NCBI GenBank assembly: GCA_017433825.1
Contig: JAFRGL010000005.1
Location: forward strand, 122,797 to 186,796
Direction of reading: 5' to 3'
DNA: 64,000 nt
DNA from: Eubacterium sp.
GTDB lineage: Bacteria > Bacillota > Clostridia > Lachnospirales > Lachnospiraceae
Shown here: positions 1-7,350 of the stretch, piece after piece
Layout: each line of letters starts with the position of its first letter
Position numbering within the stretch: position 1 is the stretch's first letter
The notes under the pieces: model-generated
What the model saw: only the letters and a program-made list of their open reading frames with translations
Told to the model about the DNA's origin: nothing
Database searches by the model: none
Position numbers and translations under genes: made by a program

Positions 1-1
1 G

Positions 2-1003
2 ATCCGTATTTATAAGGCGGCGGAAAAGGCCAAATGCGAGTTCGGGGAAGGGGATTCCATCTTCATGTCCGTCGTTATTAAAGGTGAGAAAAAGGAAGCT
101 GAAATTTCCGCCTCCGAATACGAAAGGGCCTGCGAGGAGCTGCTGACAAAGATCAAGGACCCGGTAAAGAGAAGCCTTTCAGACGCCAACATGAGCCTTT
201 CCGACGTGGATGAAATCGTGCTCATCGGCGGTGCCACCAAGCTGGACATGGTCCGTAAATACCTGGTCCGTTTGTTCAGGAAATTCCCGGACAGCAATAT
301 CGACCCGGACGAAACCGTAGCCATCGGCGCGGCCATCCAGGCGGCCATGAAGGAAAGAAACGACGACGTGCGGGAAATGATCCTGACAGACGTCTGCTCC
401 TTTACCCTGGGCACCGAGGTGGTTAATGAGTATGAGGACGGCACCTTCGAAACCGGCCTGTATTTCCCGATCATCGAGCGCAATACGGTCATTCCCGCAA
501 GCCACACCGAGAGGCTGTATCCGGCAAGCGACAACCAGGAAAAAATCGTAATAAGGGTGCTGCAGGGCGAAAGCCGCTACGCGAAGAACAACCTTTTCTT
601 AGGTGAGCTTGAAATTGATATCCCGAAAGCGAAAAAGGGCCAGGAGGCCGTGGACGTAACCTATACCTACGACATCAATTCCCTTCTGGAGGTGGAAGCC
701 ACCGTTGTATCCACCGGGGAAAAGAAAAGCGTCATCATCAAAAGCCCCGACAATACCATGACGGATGAGGAGATCGCGGCCAGGATGAAGGAACTGGCTT
801 ACCTTAAGATCCAGCCCAGGGATCAGGAGGAGAACCGCCTCACCCTGCTTCGGGCGGAGCGGCTGTATGAGGAGAGCCTGGGCGACAACCGCAAGGGCAT
901 CGAGCTTTATATCCGCAAGTTCGAGGAAGCCATGAAGAAGGGAAGCCGCGAGGAAATCGAAGCGGCCCGTAAGGAACTGAATATGATACTGGATAAATTC
1001 TGA
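2..1003 (+). CDS. Hsp70-family chaperone (DnaK/HscC-like), 5' end outside window
   Basis: The reading frame is already open at base 2, so this is the C-terminal 333 residues of an Hsp70 protein. Early on it has the end of the ATPase domain (VDEIVLIGGATK, then DPDETVAIGAAIQAA). A substrate-binding beta-domain follows, with an LGTEVV segment and RVLQGESR...LGELEI in the usual Hsp70 positions. The last 80 residues are a charged helical lid. The lid is short and there is no EEVD-like or GG(M)P tail, which suits an HscC-type or specialised Hsp70 better than the main DnaK. No DnaJ or GrpE gene is visible. Family call is firm; the subfamily is inferred. Confidence 0.9.
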   Translation: MRIYKAAEKAKCEFGEGDSIFMSVVIKGEKKEAEISASEYERACEELLTKIKDPVKRSLSDANMSLSDVDEIVLIGGATKLDMVRKYLVRLFRKFPDSNIDPDETVAIGAAIQAAMKERNDDVREMILTDVCSFTLGTEVVNEYEDGTFETGLYFPIIERNTVIPASHTERLYPASDNQEKIVIRVLQGESRYAKNNLFLGELEIDIPKAKKGQEAVDVTYTYDINSLLEVEATVVSTGEKKSVIIKSPDNTMTDEEIAARMKELAYLKIQPRDQEENRLTLLRAERLYEESLGDNRKGIELYIRKFEEAMKKGSREEIEAARKELNMILDKF

Positions 1004-1029
1004 AGCCTTTTTGGCGGAAGAAGGAGCAA

Positions 1030-1080
1030 AGAAGCATCCGAAAAAGGGCATAAGCTTAAGGTTTTCGGAGGCTTCTTTCT
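1030..1080 (+). terminator. Rho-independent terminator after the Hsp70 gene
   Basis: An inverted repeat (AGAAGC-A-TCCGAAAA with TTTTCGGA-G-GCTTCT, one mismatch) is followed by TTTCTCTT. It separates the Hsp70 gene from the dehydrogenase operon that starts at 1141. Confidence 0.75.
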
Positions 1081-1140
1081 CTTAAGAAGGTAAAATAACG
1101 GCTTGAAAATGCCGTATTATAAAAAGGAGAAGAGAAAACT

Positions 1141-1953
1141 ATGAACAGACTGCTTGACAAGGTTGCGGTGATTACCGGCGCAAGTTCGGGATTCGGACGG
1201 GCGGCCGCCAAGTTATTTGCCAAAGAGGGGGCGAAGGTCGTCTGCTCCGACGTGGTCCGGGAGATGAACCCGGACAATTTCGACGAGGACAAGCTGCCCA
1301 CAGACGAGGCCATCGTAAGGGACGGCGGGGACGCTGTTTTTATTCCCTGCGACATCTCGGACCAGGACCAGGTGAAGAATCTTTTTGCCAAGGCCGTTGA
1401 AGTCTACGGCCGTATCGATATTTTATTCGCGAACGCGGGCATTTTCCGGGCGGGCGTGGTTACCCACCTCCAGCCCATCGAGTGGATGGACGATATTTAC
1501 AGGATCAATATCCGCGGAACCTACATGTGCTGCCAGGAGGCCATTAAGCAGTTCCTGAAGCAGAAGAGCAAGGCTTCGATTGTCATCACCTGCTCCACTT
1601 CAAACCTGAATCCCTATCCCATCCAGGCGCCTTACAGTATGTCCAAGGCCGCGGAAGCCATGCTGGTAAGGACCCTGGCCATCGAATACGGCCGCATGGG
1701 CATTACGACCAACGGCATCTGCCCGGCCTCCTCAAAGACCGCGCTTCTTATCAACAATTTCAACGACGATACCATCCGGGAACGCGTCAACTGCAGGATT
1801 CCGGTCGGAAGATGGGGAGAGGCAAGCGATGCGGCAAACGCGGCGCTTTTCCTTGCGGAACCGGCCTCCGACTTCATCAACGGCGCGCTGCTTCCCGTGG
1901 ACGGCGGCGATACCAACACGGTCGGCATCTTCCCCGAGTATCCCATGGAGTAA
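1141..1953 (+). CDS. SDR-family NAD(P)-dependent oxidoreductase
   Basis: This 270-residue classical short-chain dehydrogenase starts with the Rossmann motif TGASSGFG near residue 13. It has an acidic residue after the second strand (VVCSD), which favours NAD(H). NAG lies near residue 99 and the catalytic YSMSK near residue 162. A GGAGAAG ribosome site sits just upstream. It is the first gene of a run that includes a second SDR, a Gfo/Idh/MocA oxidoreductase and a sugar isomerase, so oxidation of a polyol, inositol-like or sugar alcohol substrate is likely. The substrate cannot be read from sequence. Confidence 0.9.
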   Translation: MNRLLDKVAVITGASSGFGRAAAKLFAKEGAKVVCSDVVREMNPDNFDEDKLPTDEAIVRDGGDAVFIPCDISDQDQVKNLFAKAVEVYGRIDILFANAGIFRAGVVTHLQPIEWMDDIYRINIRGTYMCCQEAIKQFLKQKSKASIVITCSTSNLNPYPIQAPYSMSKAAEAMLVRTLAIEYGRMGITTNGICPASSKTALLINNFNDDTIRERVNCRIPVGRWGEASDAANAALFLAEPASDFINGALLPVDGGDTNTVGIFPEYPME

Positions 1954-2022
1954 CACGCCTTAAGGGACGATGCAGCCGCAGCTTTGTGATTTTTTTCGGA
2001 TGAAAAAACAAGGAGGAAACAT

Positions 2023-2808
2023 ATGGACAGACTGAAAGGAAAGGTTGCCCTGGTCACCGGCGCAAGAACCGGTTTCGGCCGCGCCATCGCCATCGGATTC
2101 GCTGCCGAAGGCGCAAAGGTGGTTGCCATAGGCCGCAGGGAAATGACGCCTTCGGATACCGAAATCCTTCACCCGGGCATCAGCACCGTGGATTATATCA
2201 ATGAAAACGGCGGCACCGCCGTTGCCGCTTTTGCCGACGTCAGGAACGCGGAGGAAGTGGATGCGGCGGTGGCTTTTGCCGTAAGCACCTTCGGAAGGCT
2301 GGACATCGCGGTAAACAACGCAGGGTCGTTTACCTCCCTTAAGCCTTTGCATGAAATGGATGACAACGACTGGGATTTCACCATGGGCGTAAACGGCAAG
2401 GGCGTCTACAACTGCTGCCGCGCCGAGGTGCAGCAGTTCCTTGCCCAGAAAACAGGCGGCTCCATTATCAATATCAGCTCCGTAGGAGGCCTTGTGGCGC
2501 TGCCGCTTGAGACGGTTTACTGCGCCTCAAAGGCAGCCATCATCAACATGACCCGGGTTATCGCCCTTGACTACGCCAAAGACAATATCCGCGTCAACTG
2601 CCTCTCCCCGAACTTTGCCCTCACAGGCCTTACCTACAAAAGCTACCACAACGATGAGAGACGGAAAAAAATAGAGGACGCAACCCCCATGGGCCGCTGG
2701 ATGAACGTGGAGGAGATTATCGGGCCTGCCGTATTCCTGGCAAGCAACGATTCTTCCTACATAACCGGCGTTACGATTCCGGTGGACGGCGGATACTCGA
2801 TGAAATAA
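2023..2808 (+). CDS. SDR-family oxidoreductase (second copy)
   Basis: A 261-residue classical SDR. It has TGARTGFG near residue 13, NNAG near residue 99 and the active-site YCASK near residue 166; the C-terminal VDGG is typical of the family. Residues after the second strand are IGRRE, with arginines where the first SDR has aspartate, which suggests NADP(H) preference. The two SDRs share architecture and probably arose by duplication, but differ enough to act on different steps or cofactors. RBS AAGGAGG lies 8-9 bases before the ATG. Confidence 0.9.
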   Translation: MDRLKGKVALVTGARTGFGRAIAIGFAAEGAKVVAIGRREMTPSDTEILHPGISTVDYINENGGTAVAAFADVRNAEEVDAAVAFAVSTFGRLDIAVNNAGSFTSLKPLHEMDDNDWDFTMGVNGKGVYNCCRAEVQQFLAQKTGGSIINISSVGGLVALPLETVYCASKAAIINMTRVIALDYAKDNIRVNCLSPNFALTGLTYKSYHNDERRKKIEDATPMGRWMNVEEIIGPAVFLASNDSSYITGVTIPVDGGYSMK

Positions 2809-2827
2809 TGTAAAAAAGGAGCAGACG

Positions 2828-3886
2828 ATGATCAACATCGGAATAATCGGATGCGGGAGGATTGCGCAGGTACGGCATATCCCGGAATACGCCGCCAATC
2901 CGGACTGTGAATTAAAGGGCTTTTATGACCTTGATAAAACCCGGGCGGAGGAGATGGCCGCAAAGTACGGCGGAAGGGTTTACGATACGGCACAGGACCT
3001 GATTGCCGATCCGGCCATAGACGCCGTGTCTGTCTGCACGGCAAACGCAAGCCACGCGGAAATGACCGTAAAGGCTTTAAAGGCAGGAAAGCACGTGCTC
3101 TGCGAAAAGCCCATGGCGGCAACCCTTGAAGAATGCGAAGAAATGGTTAAAACCGCAGAGGACTGCGGGAAATTCCTGATGATAGGCCAGAACCAGCGGC
3201 TTGCCGCCTCCCACGTGCACGCGAAAAAGATGATAAGGGAAGGCAAGGTCGGACGCGTTTTGACCTTCCGGACAACATTCGGGCATTCAGGACCGGAAAA
3301 CTGGAGCATTACGCCCGGAAACGGCACCTGGTTTTTTGATAAATCCAGAGCGGTGATAGGCGCCATGGCGGACTTGGGCATCCACAAGACCGACCTGATC
3401 CAGTTCCTTCTGGGTGAAAATGTGGTGAAAACCACGGCGAAAGTTTTTACCGCAGACAAAAAAGGCCCGGACGGGGCGCCAATCGGCGTGGATGACAACG
3501 CCGTGTGCATTTTCGAGATGGAAGGCGGCGCTGTAGGCACCATGACCGCAAGCTGGACGTACTACGGCGCGGAAGACAATTCCACCGTCATTTACGGCAG
3601 TGAAGGCGAAATCCGCATTTACGATGATCCGGACCATACCCTGGTATTGAAAAGGAGAGGCGAAGCGCCGGTTTATTTCGACGAAGAAGGCATCCAGACC
3701 AATGAAAACCAGACGAAATCCGGCGTGATAGACATGTGGATTGAAAGCTTAAAGGAAAACAAAGAGCCGGCGCTTTCCGGCGAATCCGTATTAAGCGCCA
3801 TGCGGGCTGTCTTTGCGTCCCTGGAAAGCGCAGAAGAAGGAAAAACCGTTGAGATTCCGGAAAACAGACGAAAGGAAAAGCAATGA
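2828..3886 (+). CDS. Gfo/Idh/MocA family oxidoreductase
   Basis: A 352-residue protein with an N-terminal Rossmann fold (IGIIGCGRIAQVRHIPEY) and the family signature CEKPMA near residue 97. The C-terminal alpha/beta domain binds substrate and carries GAMADLGIHKTDLIQFLLG, whose histidine is the usual catalytic residue. Members oxidise or reduce cyclic polyols and sugars with NAD(P). It is placed between the SDR pair and a sugar isomerase with an ATGA overlap to the latter, so it almost certainly works in the same pathway. Substrate unknown. Confidence 0.92.
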   Translation: MINIGIIGCGRIAQVRHIPEYAANPDCELKGFYDLDKTRAEEMAAKYGGRVYDTAQDLIADPAIDAVSVCTANASHAEMTVKALKAGKHVLCEKPMAATLEECEEMVKTAEDCGKFLMIGQNQRLAASHVHAKKMIREGKVGRVLTFRTTFGHSGPENWSITPGNGTWFFDKSRAVIGAMADLGIHKTDLIQFLLGENVVKTTAKVFTADKKGPDGAPIGVDDNAVCIFEMEGGAVGTMTASWTYYGAEDNSTVIYGSEGEIRIYDDPDHTLVLKRRGEAPVYFDEEGIQTNENQTKSGVIDMWIESLKENKEPALSGESVLSAMRAVFASLESAEEGKTVEIPENRRKEKQ

Positions 3887-4803
3887 TGCAATTCGGGCTT
3901 CTGACTTCCATCCTGGACGGGTGGACCTTTGAGGAGGCGGCAAAACTGGCTTTTGAATACGGCTTTTCCTGCCTGGAGGCCGCCTGCTGGCCTTCCGGGA
4001 AGGCGGAAAGAAGGTATGCCGGGGTAAGCCATATCGACGCGGAACGGGTGCTTGCAGATGACGCGTATACGGACTATATCCGGGAAGTGCTTGATGAAAA
4101 CAATATCCGCATTTCTTCCCTGGCCTATTACCCGAACATCCTGGATAAGGATGCAGAAAAAGGGCTTGCGGCAAAAGCCCATCTGGAAAATGTGATTAAG
4201 GCTTCTGCAAAGCTCGGTGTAAACATGGTGACCACCTTTATCGGCAGGAACCAGTACGAAACCGCGGAGGAAAATTTAAAGCTTGTAAAAAAGGCCTGGC
4301 CGCCCATCCTTGCGCTTGCGGAAAGCCTCCATGTAAGAATCGCCATTGAAAACTGCCCGATGCTGTTCGGGAAAGACGAATGGCCCGGCGGACAGAACCT
4401 GATGTGCACGCCGGTGCTCTTCCGGAAGATTTTCGAGATACTGCCTTCGGATAACCTGGGCCTCAATTTCGACCCCAGTCATTTCGTCTGGCAGGGGCTG
4501 GATTACCTGGCAGCCGTCCGTGAGTTTAAGGATAAGCTTTTCCATATCCATTTCAAGGACATTAAGCTGTATCCGGAACGTTTAAAGGACTGCGGGTGCC
4601 TTGCCTATCCTCTGGAGTACATGGCTCCGAAGATTCCGGGGCGGGGGGACGTTGACTGGCAGGCGTTTGCGGCTGCGTTAAAAGATGCCGGCTTTAAGGG
4701 CCCTGCCGTTCTGGAAGTGGAAGACAAGGATTTTGAGAACAGCCGGGCGGATATCCTGGAAGCAATCCGGCTTTCAAAGCGGTACCTGGAAGGGATACTT
4801 TGA
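3883..4803 (+). CDS. Sugar phosphate isomerase/epimerase (xylose-isomerase-like TIM barrel)
   Basis: A 306-residue AP-endonuclease-2/xylose-isomerase-like TIM barrel, the family of inosose dehydratases and hydroxypyruvate isomerases. Metal-binding positions typical of the fold are visible: IENCP near residue 150, DPSHFVWQG near 204, HIHFKDIK near 226 and the late GRGDVDW. The start overlaps the stop of the Gfo/Idh/MocA gene by four bases, implying translational coupling. This pairing is common in inositol and uncommon-sugar catabolism. Exact reaction not determinable. Confidence 0.88.
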   Translation: MMQFGLLTSILDGWTFEEAAKLAFEYGFSCLEAACWPSGKAERRYAGVSHIDAERVLADDAYTDYIREVLDENNIRISSLAYYPNILDKDAEKGLAAKAHLENVIKASAKLGVNMVTTFIGRNQYETAEENLKLVKKAWPPILALAESLHVRIAIENCPMLFGKDEWPGGQNLMCTPVLFRKIFEILPSDNLGLNFDPSHFVWQGLDYLAAVREFKDKLFHIHFKDIKLYPERLKDCGCLAYPLEYMAPKIPGRGDVDWQAFAAALKDAGFKGPAVLEVEDKDFENSRADILEAIRLSKRYLEGIL

Positions 4804-4831
4804 TTCTTTTTGCAGAAAGGACAATTGTGCA

Positions 4832-5836
4832 ATGAAAAAGCTGCTTCTTATCGCTACGGGAGGAACCATAGCGTCCAGGCATACCGATACGGGGTTATCC
4901 CCCCAGATCCCGGTGTCCGAGCTTTTGGCGTATGTTCCCGAAGCAAAGTCTTTCTGTGAGGCGGACTGCGTGCAGCCGTTCAGCCTGGACAGTACCAATG
5001 TGCATTCCGAGCACTGGCTTAAGCTGTCCATGCTTATCGAGGAAAACTATGAGAAATACGACGGTTTCGTTATCTGCCACGGCACGGACACGATGGCGTA
5101 TACCGCCGCGGCTTTGTCATACCTTATCAGGAACAGCAGGAAGCCTGTCGTAATCACCGGCTCCCAAAGGCCCATAGACCTTTCCATTACGGACGCAAGG
5201 TCGAACCTTCTGGACAGCTTAAGGTTTGCCTCCGATGACAGGGCCCATGACGTGGTGATTGTCTTCGGCGGCCTGGCCATAGCGGGAACCAGGGCGAAAA
5301 AGGAACGCACCAGAAGCTACAACGCCTTTTCCAGCATCAACTTCCCGCCCATTGCCGTGCTTCACGATGAAAGGGTGGTTTTCTACATCGACGATAAGGA
5401 AAAAGTGAAAGGAGATGCCGTATTTGCCCACAGCATGAATCCTAAGGTTTTCCTGTACAAGCTGATTCCCGGAAGCGACGGGAGCATACTGGAGCTTATT
5501 GCGGATAAATACGACGCCGTGATCATCGAATCCTTCGGTGTGGGCGGAATCCCGCAGTACGGGGATGACAGGTTTCATACCGCGGTAAGAAAGTGGATTG
5601 AGTCGGGAAGGCTTGTTGTCATGTCCACCCAGGTAACCTTCGAGGGAAGCGACATGTCCGCCTACCAGGTGGGACATGTGATGAAGAACACGTACCGGCT
5701 TCCGGAGTCCTACGACATGACGCCGGAGGCGGCGATTGCCAAATCCATGTGGATTTTGGGACAGACAAAGGATAAGGAACAGTTTGAGAAGCTGTTTTAC
5801 ACACCGGTAAACCACGACCTTCTGTTCGAGCCGTAA
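4832..5836 (+). CDS. ansA: L-asparaginase (type I-like)
   Basis: The predicted protein is 334 residues. I chose the ATG at 4832 because the protein then begins with the conserved strand KKLLLIATGGTIAS, whose first threonine is the nucleophile. The second active-site block HGTDTMAYTAAALSYL is near residue 87. There is no signal peptide, so it is cytoplasmic, converting asparagine to aspartate and ammonia. It sits 28 bases after the isomerase and may be the last gene of that operon. A strong terminator follows. Family certain; preference for asparagine over glutamine assumed. Confidence 0.9.
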   Translation: MKKLLLIATGGTIASRHTDTGLSPQIPVSELLAYVPEAKSFCEADCVQPFSLDSTNVHSEHWLKLSMLIEENYEKYDGFVICHGTDTMAYTAAALSYLIRNSRKPVVITGSQRPIDLSITDARSNLLDSLRFASDDRAHDVVIVFGGLAIAGTRAKKERTRSYNAFSSINFPPIAVLHDERVVFYIDDKEKVKGDAVFAHSMNPKVFLYKLIPGSDGSILELIADKYDAVIIESFGVGGIPQYGDDRFHTAVRKWIESGRLVVMSTQVTFEGSDMSAYQVGHVMKNTYRLPESYDMTPEAAIAKSMWILGQTKDKEQFEKLFYTPVNHDLLFEP

Positions 5837-5859
5837 AAGCTGTAAGGCCGTTTCAAAAG

Positions 5860-5890
5860 AAAGCCGTTTCAAAACGAAGCGGCTTTTTTT
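5860..5890 (+). terminator. Rho-independent terminator after asparaginase gene
   Basis: AAAGCCGTTTC pairs with GAAGCGGCTTT around an AAAAC loop and is followed by a run of T. A second, smaller hairpin (AAAAGCG/CGCTTTT, 5943-5961) lies just before the next promoter. Confidence 0.85.
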
Positions 5891-5962
5891 AATGCGGCAG
5901 TTTAAATGAGGCATACCATGACCAGTTCCGGCAAAAACCGGTAAAAGCGAACCGCTTTTTTC

Positions 5963-5990
5963 TTGCATAATCCTGAAACTGTATTATAAT
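5963..5990 (+). promoter_or_regulatory. Sigma-A-type promoter of the metal ATPase operon
   Basis: TTGCAT (5963-5968) and a perfect TATAAT (5985-5990) are 16 bases apart. The first operator palindrome begins four bases after the -10 box, so a bound regulator would block initiation. Confidence 0.7.
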
Positions 5991-5993
5991 AGC

Positions 5994-6009
5994 GTTAGCA
6001 ACGGCTAAC
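5994..6009 (+). promoter_or_regulatory. Operator palindrome 1 (GTTAGC-4-GCTAAC)
   Basis: A perfect 6-bp inverted repeat with a 4-base spacer (AACG), overlapping the expected transcription start. The half-site resembles the GTTAG/CTAAC core of DtxR/IdeR-type metalloregulator boxes; that link is inference. An identical-arm copy lies 42 bp downstream. Confidence 0.65.
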
Positions 6010-6035
6010 CAAAGCCTTTTTCTTTTTCTCTTTGT

Positions 6036-6051
6036 GTTAGCAAAAGCTAAC
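6036..6051 (+). promoter_or_regulatory. Operator palindrome 2 (GTTAGC-4-GCTAAC)
   Basis: Same arms as the first palindrome with an AAAA spacer. The two centres are 42 bp apart, about four helical turns, so dimers would sit on the same face of the DNA. Confidence 0.65.
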
Positions 6052-6120
6052 CGGAATCGCAAAAAAAGTATGAGCCGGAAGCTTAAAAAGCATTCTGCCT
6101 TAAAAAGGAGGAAAATTAAG

Positions 6121-6348
6121 GTGAAACCGGACTATAAGAACTGGATGCCGAAGGGCATGGTGGCTGCAGGCTTTATCCTGACAGCCGTGCTTCTGGCATT
6201 ATTCATTGTTTTCGGACTGACGGGAATTGTTCACGGCGCCGTAAAAACCATACTGTCTGTTGTTTTCCTGGCCGGGGCGGTTTTTCTCCTTGGGCTTTCT
6301 GTATGGATGGCGCTTTCCGGTTCCGCACTGCTTACAGGAAGGAAGTAA
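6121..6348 (+). CDS. Small two-helix membrane protein, unknown function
   Basis: A 75-residue protein with two predicted membrane helices (about residues 11-33 and 42-66) and a short basic tail. I chose the GTG at 6121 because a strong AAAGGAGG lies nine bases before it. Upstream in-frame starts at 6034 (inside operator 2) and 6070 lack a ribosome site. It is the first gene of the metal ATPase operon, four bases before the methyltransferase. I do not recognise a family; a role near the pump in the membrane is inference from position. Confidence 0.65.
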   Translation: MKPDYKNWMPKGMVAAGFILTAVLLALFIVFGLTGIVHGAVKTILSVVFLAGAVFLLGLSVWMALSGSALLTGRK

Positions 6349-6351
6349 AAG

Positions 6352-6975
6352 ATGGGGCTTTTTAAAAGATTCGTTTCACAGACAAGGAAGCCGGAGGGAT
6401 TCCTCGGCAGAATAATGATTAACGGCATGAACAGCGGGCATGCGAAGCTTGCGGGCTGGGGCATGTCGCACCTGGAAGGCATCAGTCCGGAAAGCATAGC
6501 TGAGCTTGGGTGCGGCGGAGGCGGAAATGCCAAAGCGCTGCTGAAGCGGTTTGAGAAGGCAAAGCTTTCGGCCCTGGACTATTCCGAACTTTCCGTCGAA
6601 AAGACAAGGGAAAACAACAAAGAGTTTATTGCTGAAGGAAGATGCACCGTGCTGCAGGGAAATGTGGCTGAACTGCCGTTTGAGGACAAATCTTTCGATC
6701 TTGCCACGGCATTTGAAACGGTCTATTTCTGGCCGGGACCGCAAAAGTCGTTTGCGGAAGTTTACCGGGTGATGAAACCGGGTGGAATCTTTCTGATCTG
6801 CAATGAATCAGACGGTACGGACGAGGAAGGCTTAAGGTTCGAAAAAGTCATCGACGGGATGAAGTGTTATACGGAAGAACAGCTTATTTCTGCGCTTACG
6901 GCAGCGGGCTTTTCAAAAGTCACTGCCAGCCATCATCCGTCTAAACCGTGGATTACTGTTCTGGCAGAGAAATAA
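6352..6975 (+). CDS. Class I SAM-dependent methyltransferase
   Basis: A 207-residue Rossmann-fold methyltransferase. SAM-binding motif I is AELGCGGGGNAKALL near residue 46, followed by ALDYSELSVE, the acidic DKSFDLATAFETVYFW motif and VMKPGGIFLICNE. It resembles the UbiE/COQ5-like group. It lies directly after the small membrane protein in the operon controlled by the GTTAGC palindromes. Substrate unknown; its link with metal homeostasis is only by position. Confidence 0.88.
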   Translation: MGLFKRFVSQTRKPEGFLGRIMINGMNSGHAKLAGWGMSHLEGISPESIAELGCGGGGNAKALLKRFEKAKLSALDYSELSVEKTRENNKEFIAEGRCTVLQGNVAELPFEDKSFDLATAFETVYFWPGPQKSFAEVYRVMKPGGIFLICNESDGTDEEGLRFEKVIDGMKCYTEEQLISALTAAGFSKVTASHHPSKPWITVLAEK

Positions 6976-7053
6976 AAAACATACAGCAAATGACGCTGAC
7001 AGAATCCGTCGAAAGGACGGCTGTATCATATATTTTATTCAGGAGGGAAAAAC

Positions 7054-7350
7054 ATGACAACCAAAGGAAAACTCTTACTGTTTATAGGAGGAATGCTGTT
7101 CGGATCAGCGGGGTTTAAGATCTTAAAAAGCAGGGATGCGAAAAAAGTCTACACCCATGTGACAGCGGCGGCGCTTCGCGGCAAGGATGAGATTATGCGG
7201 AATGTGGATCTGTTCCAGGAGGCCTGCTCAGATATCCTGGCGGATGCCAGGGCCATAAACGAGGCCCGTGCGGCAGAAGAAGAAAAAGCAGTAATTGAAG
7301 ACGAATCAAAGGCCGGAAGCACCGTCATTAAAAACGAGGCGGAGGCATGA
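7054..7350 (+). CDS. DUF6110-type small membrane-anchored protein
   Basis: A 98-residue protein with a short N-terminal hydrophobic segment (LLLFIGGMLFGSAGFKIL), then SRDAKKVYTHVTAAALRGKDEIM and an acidic, alanine-rich helical tail. This pattern recalls the clostridial DUF6110 family, which I recall next to heavy-metal ATPases. RBS AGGAGGG is clear. Its stop overlaps the start of the ATPase gene by four bases, indicating coupled translation and probably a pump accessory role. The family assignment is from memory of the motif. Confidence 0.75.
   Translation: MTTKGKLLLFIGGMLFGSAGFKILKSRDAKKVYTHVTAAALRGKDEIMRNVDLFQEACSDILADARAINEARAAEEEKAVIEDESKAGSTVIKNEAEA

Noticed and set aside
6034..6120. 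Longer N-terminus for the small membrane protein (GTG at 6034 or ATG at 6070)
   Set aside because: The first start overlaps operator 2 and neither has a ribosome site, whereas GTG 6121 follows AAAGGAGG.
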